Source: Pseudomonadales bacterium
GTDB taxonomy: Bacteria; Pseudomonadota; Gammaproteobacteria; Pseudomonadales; Azotimanducaceae
Assembly (NCBI GenBank): GCA_028280225.1
Contig: JANQMF010000162.1
Coordinates: forward strand, 1-32,812
Direction of reading: 5' to 3'
Length of the DNA stretch: 32,812 bases
The notes under the pieces were generated by a model. The model searched no databases and was not told the DNA's origin. It saw only the letters and a program-made list of their open reading frames with translations. This document shows positions 7,746-16,211 of this stretch, piece by piece. The translations under genes and the position numbers were made by a program. How positions within the stretch are numbered: position 1 is the stretch's first letter; each line of letters starts with the position of its first letter.

Positions 7746-10454
7746 TTACTGGGGAACCACAAAGGGGTCGTTGTAATATTGTCCACCCACATCAATCCAT
7801 TCCGAAATCAACTTCAACTCCGCCTCGGACAACCGGCCTTGATGGCTGCCGGCAGGTCCAAACAGGTCAAAAAAGCGGGGGCTGAAGTTTGCACCCGCCA
7901 CACTCAGCGAGGGTGTCACCCCAACCGGTACCAGCACCGGGATGGGATTGTCGTCCGCATCCAGCACCAGGGTGCCGTCAGCATTGGTTTCAAAAAGCAG
8001 ATTGCCGTTACCATCCGTTGCCTGCACCAACCTGTCTTGCACCGCCCCGTCCACCAGTTCTTGTTCATTGTCGTTAAACAGCAACTCGCGATAGCTTTTC
8101 AACTGATCAGCCTCTTCCGCGCTGGGGCCGTCAGACAAATCCAATTGCGCCATGGGTACCATGGCGGCACCGTCGCCATCAACGATGTTGTGGCAGGACG
8201 TACACGTATCGTCAGACACAAGCGTTATGCCGTCGGTGTCAAAGATGCGGCGGTCAACCGCCCAGATGGGATGAATATGATCGGGATAATGTACCGTAAT
8301 ACGGCATGCTGCCGTCCAGTTGGTCACACACCCCGCATCCACCGGCGGCGGGGTTGACAGGTTGGTATACAAATACGCAAAGCTTGGGTCCTTTGTGCGC
8401 ACATTGGGATCTGTCCACACATCGTCATAGACTATGTCCACACTGGGATCAGGGATGGCCGCGCGAGTGATCACCTCGGCCATGGTTTCCCCGGCGTTTG
8501 CAAACAAAGCTGGTTCGGTGTTGGGGAAAGGTGAGCCGTCAGCCACCGCTCCGGAATTAATGCTGGGTGCCTCAGCGTCAGCACGGCCATGTGGCAGTTC
8601 GCTGGTAGAGGTATGGCAGCCGTTACAGGTTTTTTCTTCACCCGGACGCAATTGCATCCAGTTATTGTGGCGCTCAAATATGCGCCGCCCGTCAGCATCC
8701 AGAATTTCTATCCAAAAAGCGATATTGGCCGGGACCTTCACCTTTACCGAACCGTCAGGTTCAACGGCGGCATAACCAATAATTTCACGCATCAGTTGGG
8801 CTTGGGAGCGGCCAAAGTCGGCGCCATCAAGATCCACAATATCATCATCCGGAATGGATACCGATTTGGTGATGCGCACAAAGCGGGCGGGTCTGTCTGC
8901 CGCGGCGGTTTGCAACGGGTCCGCCAAAACCCCGATATCTGCCGCGGCGGTTCCGTCAAAGTCGTATACCGAACGTATATGCAGTACGCCAACGGATTCA
9001 CCCACCAGATCAGGGTCCAGATCCAGCCCGGGGACTTTGTCCAGTATCACCGGTGGGTTTACCCGGTTCTCCATGACCACAGATTCAGAATAGGCCATAC
9101 CCGCCTGGGCCAGCACAATGGGTTGCTGGGTACTTTCGGTCACATCATTCATCCAGATGCCGTACAGCGGATCCGCTTCGATCATATCCGGATTGGCTAA
9201 ATTCTCATCGGTACAGGGTAAGATGACCGGGTCCAGGGGATTACTGGTGGTGTCTTCCAGACGGCACTGGCTCCAGGCGACCAACAGCCGGTTTGTACCG
9301 TCGTAAAGGGGTGAGATATGCGCATAACGGCCCTGCCGGGGCGGCTCTGATTCATCCAGGCTGAGATCACCGGGAATAAGAATCTCCTGGGCGTCCGTTA
9401 ATAACCCCTGGCTGGCGAAGGTCGGCTGGTCGTGCTCAACATAGCTGGCCACATCGATGGCCACGGGCAGCGCGCCCAGACGCGCTTGCGCGCCCGGCGC
9501 GCGCATCATAACCAGCAGTCGCCCATCCGGCAGTTCCGTCGGCTCGACAAATTCAATCACTTCCCCGTTGGGCCCGGTGTCGTGGCTGTGCACCCCATAA
9601 AGGAGTTCTTGTTCCGTCCCGTCAGGGTTGGCGCGGTACAGGCTGATCCGGTCGCGCCCTGCCACATTGTCCCAACGGGCATAGACAACACGCCCATCAG
9701 ACATCACCGCCGGATCTAAGTCCGAACTTTGGTTGAAGGTAATTTGCTGCAGATCCGTACCATCCACGTTCATGACGTGCAGCGTCAGAGCTTCTTCATC
9801 CCGGTCTTCATCCAGAGCGGAAAACTGGGGTTTTCCCTCATCCAACAATATGGCCTTGCTCAGGCGCTGGCGGGTTGAGGAAAAGACAATACGTCCGTCC
9901 GGCAAAAACTTAGGCGCCACATCCTGCCCATCTTCGGCAACAATGTCGGAGGTAATGGCCCGGGTAACCGTGCCTAACTCCCGGTCGTATACCCAGATAT
10001 TCCAGGTGGGTTGTTCGTCATCGTCCAGATCCGGATCTTCCGGTGCACGCAGGGCAAAGGCCAATTGGTTACCGTCATAAGAAACGGCAAGGTCCTTAAC
10101 GTCAATCAAAGCCGGGTTGCCGTCTTCGTCATCCGGGAATAACCCGGCGGTGATATTCACCTCATCCGCGCTGGGTGAGGCCCGATCGCGGACAAAAATT
10201 TGTGCCCCCGGAAAGAACTCGGTGGCGTTACGAACTTCGGTGGTTAAAAGGTTGCCGTCATCATCCGTCAGCAGCGGGCGCTGTACATAGGCAACGGCAA
10301 AATCGACCACCACCGGATCAGGGCTTTGACCGCCCCCCAGTCCGGCACTGCCGCCGGAACTTCCGGAGCCGCCACCGCCACAACCGGCGGCTGCCACAAG
10401 GGTGGCACCGGCAAATATCCAGGTGTACAGACGATTCAGGTGTGAGCTGCGCAT
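7746..10454 (-). CDS. Diheme c-type lipoprotein with beta-propeller, hydrazine synthase alpha-like
   Basis: The 902-residue product begins with a signal peptide and lipobox AAAGC (Cys25), then a Gly/Ser-rich linker. Residues about 80-350 hold TolB/PD40-like propeller repeats such as PKFLPDGRIVFSS and PAVMSDGRVVYAR. A middle part ending KVKVPANIAFWIEILDADG resembles the HZS_alpha domain and leads into the first haem site C-N-G-C-H (610-614). The second is C-T-S-C-H (751-755). The C-terminus has a cytochrome-like GRLSEAELKLISEWIDVGGQ. Such proteins are widespread outside anammox bacteria and do not imply hydrazine chemistry; here an extracytoplasmic electron carrier or oxidase is likely. It is the first gene of the minus-strand set, divergent from the DUF1588-like gene. 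Confidence 0.8.
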   Translation of the reverse strand: MRSSHLNRLYTWIFAGATLVAAAGCGGGGSGSSGGSAGLGGGQSPDPVVVDFAVAYVQRPLLTDDDGNLLTTEVRNATEFFPGAQIFVRDRASPSADEVNITAGLFPDDEDGNPALIDVKDLAVSYDGNQLAFALRAPEDPDLDDDEQPTWNIWVYDRELGTVTRAITSDIVAEDGQDVAPKFLPDGRIVFSSTRQRLSKAILLDEGKPQFSALDEDRDEEALTLHVMNVDGTDLQQITFNQSSDLDPAVMSDGRVVYARWDNVAGRDRISLYRANPDGTEQELLYGVHSHDTGPNGEVIEFVEPTELPDGRLLVMMRAPGAQARLGALPVAIDVASYVEHDQPTFASQGLLTDAQEILIPGDLSLDESEPPRQGRYAHISPLYDGTNRLLVAWSQCRLEDTTSNPLDPVILPCTDENLANPDMIEADPLYGIWMNDVTESTQQPIVLAQAGMAYSESVVMENRVNPPVILDKVPGLDLDPDLVGESVGVLHIRSVYDFDGTAAADIGVLADPLQTAAADRPARFVRITKSVSIPDDDIVDLDGADFGRSQAQLMREIIGYAAVEPDGSVKVKVPANIAFWIEILDADGRRIFERHNNWMQLRPGEEKTCNGCHTSTSELPHGRADAEAPSINSGAVADGSPFPNTEPALFANAGETMAEVITRAAIPDPSVDIVYDDVWTDPNVRTKDPSFAYLYTNLSTPPPVDAGCVTNWTAACRITVHYPDHIHPIWAVDRRIFDTDGITLVSDDTCTSCHNIVDGDGAAMVPMAQLDLSDGPSAEEADQLKSYRELLFNDNEQELVDGAVQDRLVQATDGNGNLLFETNADGTLVLDADDNPIPVLVPVGVTPSLSVAGANFSPRFFDLFGPAGSHQGRLSEAELKLISEWIDVGGQYYNDPFVVPQ

Positions 10455-10774
10455 AAACTTCTTTCGAGCCTCGATACCCGTTACGTTGGCCTGCTATTTT
10501 TTCACAAGGCCCTTACAAATAGTTGTGCGCCACATCACGTCCCGTTAACCGTGGTTGGCACAGGGACTTATTTGCAGCTACTTTTTTGTTAGCCGTTTGT
10601 CTGACCAGGCCGCAGATTCTTACATTGGCATAAAAAGTGGAACTTCGTCACAGCTTTAAGGGCGAGTTTTCTTGATCCTATGCGCCTTGAACGCCCACAG
10701 GGATGAAGGGGTTTTGCAGCGTCCGTTCTTCGACAGTTGAGTTCGCACTTAGGACGCAGATATAGGAGCAACTC
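10455..10774. promoter_or_regulatory. 320-bp divergent intergenic region between the two halves of the cytochrome locus
   Basis: No gene is seen. The region separates the minus-strand HZS-like gene from the plus-strand DUF1588-like gene and must hold the start signals for both. On the plus strand a TAGGAG ribosome-binding site stands 6 nt before the ATG at 10775. I found no convincing -35/-10 pair on either strand. A TTGGCAC...TTGCA pair near 10555-10576 resembles sigma54 boxes, but the spacing is wrong. Confidence 0.5.
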
Positions 10775-11995
10775 ATGAGGTTTGTTGGACCTGCCGTTAG
10801 CCGTTTTTGCAGGGTACTGCTGCTCATATCGGCCACCCTAAGTACATCCGGTGCCATTGCTGATGCCACCGATCAAGCCAAGCGTCTCCACGATCGAATT
10901 GCCGGTGTGCCCCCGGATGCCACCACCCTGGACGACATGCGTATTCTGATCACCGGCGGACAACCCCTGGAGGCGGCGCTGCTCGCCACCCAGTCGCCGG
11001 AATTTTATAGCGTAACGCTTAAGAACTTTGCCGCCCCCTGGACGAACAGGGATCAGAGTGTCTTTGTCCCCTTGGATGACTATATTGCCACGGTCATCGG
11101 CATGGTCCGCGACGACGTCGATTTTCGTGAGCTGCTTTCCGGCGACATATTATATATCGGCAGCGGCGGCGGTGTACCCGCCTATTCCAATTCCTCCAAC
11201 GCACACTATGACGCTTTGGAAGACGCCGGCACAGATCTACAGGCCAATCTGACCGCCACCACTCAGTCTGCGGTGACCGGACTGCCCGCGGAGGCCACCG
11301 CTGGCATTTTGACCACCCGCTCAGCAGCCAAAGCCTTTTTTATTGCGGGTACCAATCGCGCCATGTTCCGCTTCACCATGCTCAACCACCTGTGTCTGGA
11401 CATGGAGCAAGTTCACGACGTAACCCGGGTCCCGGACCGGATTCGTCAGGATGTTTCCCGCAGCCCCGGGGGAGACAGCCGTGTTTTTCTGAACAACTGC
11501 ATCGGTTGCCACGCGGGCATGGACAGCATGTCTCAGGCTTTTGCCTACTACGATTATGAATATGACGAAATGAACGACCCTGATGCCCAGAATGGCTCAA
11601 TCAACTACAACGGCACCGGAGAGGTAGACCCGGTTACCGGTACCCGGGTGGAAGAAAAGTACTTTAACAACAACCTCAACTTTGAACACGGTTTTGTGAC
11701 CCCCAACGATGATTGGATCAACTACTGGCGCGAAGGCCCCAACAAACTCCTGGGTTGGGACACTGCCTTACCCAACAGCGGTACCGGCGCCAAAAGCATG
11801 GGCCGGGAACTTGCCCACTCTCAGGCTTTTGCTCAATGCCAGGTCAGGAAGGTATTCGAAAACGTCTGCCTGCGCCCACCCCAGGACAGCAGTGACCGCA
11901 ATCAGATCGACAGTATGGTGAGTTCCCTGCAAACCAGCGGTTACAACCTGCGCCGTACCTTTGCCGAATCCGCCGTTTACTGTATGGGCAGCTAG
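10775..11995 (+). CDS. Monoheme DUF1588/DUF1585-like exported protein
   Basis: This 406-residue protein has an N-terminal signal sequence (about 1-29, ending SGAIA). One c-type haem site, C-I-G-C-H, is at residues 242-246. The stretch TAGILTTRSAAKAFFIAGTNRAMFRF (about 175-200, shown only in part by motif) resembles the DUF1588/DUF1592 segment of planctomycete-type cytochromes. The C-terminal R-x-x-F-x-E-S-A-V-Y resembles the DUF1585 end. These families usually occur beside DUF1501 proteins, as here. The substrate is unknown. Translation is well set by TAGGAG 6 nt before the ATG. It leads a three-gene plus-strand operon; the next gene's ribosome-binding site overlaps its stop codon. Confidence 0.65.
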   Translation: MRFVGPAVSRFCRVLLLISATLSTSGAIADATDQAKRLHDRIAGVPPDATTLDDMRILITGGQPLEAALLATQSPEFYSVTLKNFAAPWTNRDQSVFVPLDDYIATVIGMVRDDVDFRELLSGDILYIGSGGGVPAYSNSSNAHYDALEDAGTDLQANLTATTQSAVTGLPAEATAGILTTRSAAKAFFIAGTNRAMFRFTMLNHLCLDMEQVHDVTRVPDRIRQDVSRSPGGDSRVFLNNCIGCHAGMDSMSQAFAYYDYEYDEMNDPDAQNGSINYNGTGEVDPVTGTRVEEKYFNNNLNFEHGFVTPNDDWINYWREGPNKLLGWDTALPNSGTGAKSMGRELAHSQAFAQCQVRKVFENVCLRPPQDSSDRNQIDSMVSSLQTSGYNLRRTFAESAVYCMGS

Positions 11996-12005
11996 GAGAT
12001 AAACG

Positions 12006-14450
12006 ATGAATAATCAGCTTATAAAAGTAGTTAGTCTTCTTAGCCTTAGCCTGATCCTGCAGGCCTGTGGCAGCGGCAGCGGTGCGTCCACCACGGAAAA
12101 TCCGATTACCGCCGCACCGGATGTCAGCAACTACTCCGGCCCGGCCCCGTCAACCCCGGATGTGCAGGCCTTTAAGCTTGCTCTGTGGGACAATCTGGTG
12201 CCGAACAACCGCTGTGGCACCTGCCACAACGATGACCAAAATCCACGTTTTGTCCGCTCGGATGACATCAACGATGCCTATACCGAAGCCAATACCATAG
12301 TCGACTTAGCGGATCCGGCTAATTCGATCATGGTCAGCAAGGTACGCGGTGGACACAATTGCTGGCTCAGCAGCGACGACGCCTGCGGCGATATTATCCA
12401 GTCTTATATCGAAAACTGGGCCGGTCAAACGCTGGGGGGTACCGGTAAAGAAATTCAACTGGAAGCACCCCCCATCCAGGATCCGGGCACCAGCAAAAAC
12501 TTCCCCGCCGACACCGCATTATTTGCCGCTGAGGTATATCCTCTGTTGACCGAATACTGCTCGGATTGTCACCGGGACACCGCCGCCATCCCCCAGAGCC
12601 CGTTTTTTGCCAGTGAAGAAATCGATACGGCTTACGCGGCAGCGCAGACGCGGATCGACCTGGAAACCCCCAGTGCCTCACGTTTTGTCGTCCGCCTGGG
12701 CGGTGAATTCCACAACTGCTGGGATGACTGCACCAGCAACGCCGCCGAAATGGAAACCGCCATCACCAACATGTCCGACGCCATTGTGCCCACTACGGTG
12801 GACCCGGCCCTGGTGACCTCAAAAGCGCTGCGTCTGATCGACGGCATCATCTCTTCCGCCGGTGGCCGCCACGAAACCAATGTGATTGCGCTGTACGAAT
12901 TTAAGACCGGCATTGGCAATACGGTTTTTGATACCAGCGGCATCGAACCTTCCCTGAACCTGACCCTGTCCGGTGACTACGGCTGGGTTGGCGGCTGGGG
13001 GGTGCAATTTACCGATGGTAAGGCCCAGGGATCCACCACCGCCTCGGCCAAACTGCGGGATCAGATTACCGCCACCGGCGAATATACCATTGAGTTGTGG
13101 GCTGCCCCGGCCAATGTGACCCAGGACGGGCCCGCGCGCATTGTCACCTATTCCGGTGGTCCTACCTCGCGCAACTTTATGCTGGGCCAAACCTTGTACA
13201 ACTACGACACGTTCAACCGCTCGGACCAGTCCGACCAGGCGGGTGAACCCCAATTGTCCACAGCGGATGACGATGAAGACTTACAGGCAACACTGCAACA
13301 TGTGGTGGTGACCTATGATCCGGTGAACGGCCGGCAGATCTTCGTAAACGGCATGCACACCGGTGACAGTGATGCGGTACCCGGCGGTTTGCTCAACGAC
13401 TGGGACGATACCTTTGCCCTGGCACTGGCCAGCGAGGTTGACAACAACAACCGCTGGGCCGGGACCGTGCGCCTGATGGCCATTCACAACCGTGCCCTCA
13501 CCCAGGCACAAATCACCCAGAACTATGATGTTGGGGTGGGTGAAAAGTACTACCTGCTGTTCAACATCAGCGATCACATCAGCGTCGCGGACGCCTATGT
13601 GGTCTTTGAGGTGAGCCAGTTTGACAATCACGCCTACCTGTTTGATGAGCCTTTCTTTGTCATCCTGGACAGCACCGCCACGCCAGGCAGCTTTCCCATG
13701 CAGGGTATGCGCCTGGGTCTGAACGGACGTGAGGTGGCGGTTGGGCAGGCATTTGGCAATCTGGATATCACCATCAACGACAGCGACTATGCCGTTGAAG
13801 GACTCCAGCGCCTCTCGGACCTGGGTACCATCATCCCCCTGGAAAAAGGCCCCACCCTGGACGAATTTTTCCTCACCTTTGAACAATTGGCCGGGGAAAG
13901 TAATGTGGTGGTGGAAGCAGATCCCATTGCCCCGCCACCTCCTGCGGACGTGCCCCGGGATCCAGAGCTGGGCATTCGCGACTTTGCCGAGATTAACGCC
14001 ACCATGTCCAAGCTCACCGGTGTACCCACCACGGATCCGGCGGTGGCACCCACCTTTGAGCAGGTCCACCAGGCCTTACCCGTGGGCACCAACGTGGCCG
14101 GCTTTATTTCATCCCAGCAGATGGGTATTACCCAGTTGGCCATCAAGTACTGTGCCGCCCTGGTGGATGACACCACGGCCCGGGCCGGCTACTTCCCCGG
14201 TTTCCCCTTTGGCGCGGATGCCAGCGTTGCCTTTAACGACCCGGATCTGCTGCTGGATCCCCTGGTCAACAACATGGTAGGCAACGGCATCAGCACACAG
14301 CCGGACCTGGCTGCGCTGCGGACCGAAGTGGAGAGTCTGGTGACCTCCCTGACCGCTTGCGGCGGTGGCTGTGCCCCGGACCGCACCGAATCCGTGGTCA
14401 AGGCAGCCTGTGCCTCGGTGCTGGGTAGTGCCGCCATGCTGGTTCAGTAG
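12006..14450 (+). CDS. Diheme LamG-domain lipoprotein with duplicated cytochrome module
   Basis: The 814-residue product starts with a signal peptide and lipobox LQAC (Cys21). Two similar haem modules follow, at about residues 53-140 (C-G-T-C-H, 70-74) and 168-258 (C-S-D-C-H, 185-189). Each contains the same later pattern, with AY-x-x-A-x-T, DL/DLE-x-P and GG-x-x-HNCW. A LamG/concanavalin-like domain (about 295-510) contains YTIELWAAP, a typical strand of that fold, suggesting carbohydrate or polymer binding. A further globular region ends in a cysteine-rich tail (CGGGC). It is probably anchored in the outer membrane facing outward or into the periplasm. The start is fixed by a strong AGGAG site that overlaps the previous stop. 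Confidence 0.75.
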   Translation: MNNQLIKVVSLLSLSLILQACGSGSGASTTENPITAAPDVSNYSGPAPSTPDVQAFKLALWDNLVPNNRCGTCHNDDQNPRFVRSDDINDAYTEANTIVDLADPANSIMVSKVRGGHNCWLSSDDACGDIIQSYIENWAGQTLGGTGKEIQLEAPPIQDPGTSKNFPADTALFAAEVYPLLTEYCSDCHRDTAAIPQSPFFASEEIDTAYAAAQTRIDLETPSASRFVVRLGGEFHNCWDDCTSNAAEMETAITNMSDAIVPTTVDPALVTSKALRLIDGIISSAGGRHETNVIALYEFKTGIGNTVFDTSGIEPSLNLTLSGDYGWVGGWGVQFTDGKAQGSTTASAKLRDQITATGEYTIELWAAPANVTQDGPARIVTYSGGPTSRNFMLGQTLYNYDTFNRSDQSDQAGEPQLSTADDDEDLQATLQHVVVTYDPVNGRQIFVNGMHTGDSDAVPGGLLNDWDDTFALALASEVDNNNRWAGTVRLMAIHNRALTQAQITQNYDVGVGEKYYLLFNISDHISVADAYVVFEVSQFDNHAYLFDEPFFVILDSTATPGSFPMQGMRLGLNGREVAVGQAFGNLDITINDSDYAVEGLQRLSDLGTIIPLEKGPTLDEFFLTFEQLAGESNVVVEADPIAPPPPADVPRDPELGIRDFAEINATMSKLTGVPTTDPAVAPTFEQVHQALPVGTNVAGFISSQQMGITQLAIKYCAALVDDTTARAGYFPGFPFGADASVAFNDPDLLLDPLVNNMVGNGISTQPDLAALRTEVESLVTSLTACGGGCAPDRTESVVKAACASVLGSAAMLVQ

Positions 14451-14505
14451 CGGCAGGCTGAGCAATGTACAACAAGCAATTTAAGTAGGAACTAGAGGAT
14501 TTAAC

Positions 14506-16122
14506 ATGCGTAGACGTAGACAACGTAAGTACGATGACCCATTGTGTCATGCAGATCATCCTCGGCCCCGTACCCGCAGAGAGTTTCTTGCCCAGGGATT
14601 TATGATGGGCACCGGCGCGGTACTGGGCCCCAGCCTGGTGACCCTCCCCGGCGGGGTCAGGGCGGAATTGTCGTCGGACCTGGCATCACTGGTGGCCGGA
14701 TGTGGTATTACCGCTCAGGGCGCGGGGAAAATTCCCTTTATCGCCTTTGATCTGGCCGGTGGATCCAACCAGGCCGGCTCCAACGTGCTGGTCGGCCGCC
14801 AGGGTGGACAGCTTGATTTTCTGACCACCGCCGGTTACGAGCGGCAAGGTCTGCCCGGGGATATGGTGCCCTCCATTGTCAACCCGGACACCCAGACCAA
14901 CGACTTTGTGGACACCACCCTGGGTCTGGCCTTTCACTCGGACAGCGCCTTTCTGCGCGGCATGATGACCCGCATCTCGCCGGCGACCGCAGCCAATATT
15001 AACGGGGCGGTAATCCCCGCCCGCTCGGAAAACGATACCGGCAACAATCCGCACAACCCCATGTACGGCATTGCCAGCGCCGGTGCTGATGGTGAGCTGC
15101 TAACCCTGATTGGCTCGGAAAACTCAGATTCCGGCGGCAACTCCATGGCACCCCAGTCGATGATCGATTTAACCAAGCGGCCCACCAAGGTTGACCGGCC
15201 CACGGATGTGACCGGCCTGGTGGATGTGGGGGATTTGACCGAAGTATTGACCCAACAGGACGCGGTGGCGGTGATGGAATCGATCTACCGCATCAGCGAT
15301 CAGAAAATGCAGGCCGTTGACGTGGACAACAATCCAATTACCCCGGACGATGTGATTAAGGATCTGGTGAAGTGTGGTTACCTGAAAAGTGCGGATCTTG
15401 CGGACCGCTTTGGTAATCCCAGTACCTTAAATCCGCTGACAGACCCCCAGATTGTCGGCGCAACCGGTATCTTTACCGATGCGGAATTTGATGCCGGGGA
15501 CCGCTCCGCCCGGGAATTTCAAAAGACCGCATCGGTCATGAAAATGGTCATTAACGGGTTTGCCGGTGCCGGCACCATCGAGATGGGTGGTTATGACTAT
15601 CACGGCGGACGGCGAGCGGAAGGTGAAGTTAAAGACTTCCGCGCCGGTGAGTGTATGGGTGCCTGTCTGGAATATGCCGCCCTGCAAAATATGCCCCTGA
15701 TGATGTACGTTATGTCCGACGGTTCGCTGTCTTCCAACGGCGCCATCGACGATACCGTGGATGGACGCGGCAAGGGTGAATGGGTCAGCGACAACCAACA
15801 GACCGCTGCCACCTTTTTCCTGGTTTACAACCCGGCGGGCCGGCCAACCTTAATTGGCGCCACCCCCGAACAACAGGCTGTACATCAGCAAATTGGCTAT
15901 ATGCGGCCGGACGGCTCGGTGGAAACCGGCGGCACCCCCGCGGCCAACAACGTAAATCTATTGGCCGAAACCATTGTTCTTAACTACATGGCCTTACACG
16001 GCGAAAACGGCAACTTTGGTACCGTGATGCCTGACCACGGCTTGGGCAACAGTACGCTGCAGGACAGTTTGACCGCCTTTGAGCCCATCGTAAACGGCAC
16101 CATAGGCAATCCGCCAACCTAG
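14506..16122 (+). CDS. DUF1501 family protein, Tat-exported
   Basis: The 538-residue product carries a twin-arginine signal, T-R-R-E-F-L at residues 23-28, followed by the hydrophobic AQGFMMGTGAVLG, so it is exported folded. The body has DUF1501 features (a fold related to the sulfatase/alkaline phosphatase superfamily), including the IPFIAFDLAGGSNQAGSN start and GYDYHGGRRAEGE. DUF1501 proteins are nearly always paired with DUF1592/1588/1585-type cytochromes; here the partners are the two upstream cytochromes. Its reaction is unknown. A GAGG ribosome-binding site stands 8 nt before the ATG. Its export by Tat suggests that a cofactor is inserted in the cytoplasm, but I see no obvious binding motif. 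Confidence 0.8.
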   Translation: MRRRRQRKYDDPLCHADHPRPRTRREFLAQGFMMGTGAVLGPSLVTLPGGVRAELSSDLASLVAGCGITAQGAGKIPFIAFDLAGGSNQAGSNVLVGRQGGQLDFLTTAGYERQGLPGDMVPSIVNPDTQTNDFVDTTLGLAFHSDSAFLRGMMTRISPATAANINGAVIPARSENDTGNNPHNPMYGIASAGADGELLTLIGSENSDSGGNSMAPQSMIDLTKRPTKVDRPTDVTGLVDVGDLTEVLTQQDAVAVMESIYRISDQKMQAVDVDNNPITPDDVIKDLVKCGYLKSADLADRFGNPSTLNPLTDPQIVGATGIFTDAEFDAGDRSAREFQKTASVMKMVINGFAGAGTIEMGGYDYHGGRRAEGEVKDFRAGECMGACLEYAALQNMPLMMYVMSDGSLSSNGAIDDTVDGRGKGEWVSDNQQTAATFFLVYNPAGRPTLIGATPEQQAVHQQIGYMRPDGSVETGGTPAANNVNLLAETIVLNYMALHGENGNFGTVMPDHGLGNSTLQDSLTAFEPIVNGTIGNPPT

Positions 16123-16144
16123 TGCTGTACGATACCGGCAGGCA

Positions 16145-16165
16145 CCCCGGGGTTTCTGCCCGGGG
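16145..16165 (+). terminator. GC hairpin between the DUF1501 and methyltransferase genes
   Basis: CCCCGGG (16145-16151) and CCCGGGG (16159-16165) form a perfect 7-bp stem with a 7-nt loop, 23 nt after the DUF1501 stop. No T-run follows, so it may slow transcription or stabilise the upstream mRNA rather than terminate. Confidence 0.4.
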
Positions 16166-16211
16166 CATAGTGTAGGCTATAGTAAGAGGTAAGCCATTTA
16201 AGGATTGAAGG

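Noticed and set aside
7746-10454. Reading the HZS-alpha-like protein as evidence of anammox hydrazine synthesis
   Set aside because: No beta/gamma hydrazine synthase genes are present, and this domain is common in unrelated bacteria with a lipoprotein and propeller layout.
10555-10576. Sigma54 promoter candidate TTGGCAC...TTGCA in the divergent region
   Set aside because: The GG and GC elements are 15 bp apart instead of about 10, so the site should not be recognised by sigma54.
13281-14069. Long open frame on the minus strand inside the LamG lipoprotein gene
   Set aside because: It lies wholly opposite a well-supported gene with a signal peptide, haem sites and a strong ribosome-binding site. 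Its predicted protein has no recognisable family and is a by-product of GC-rich codon use.
16145-16165. Firm intrinsic terminator after the DUF1501 gene
   Set aside because: The stem is strong, but no T-run follows on the plus strand, so it is listed only as a low-confidence hairpin.
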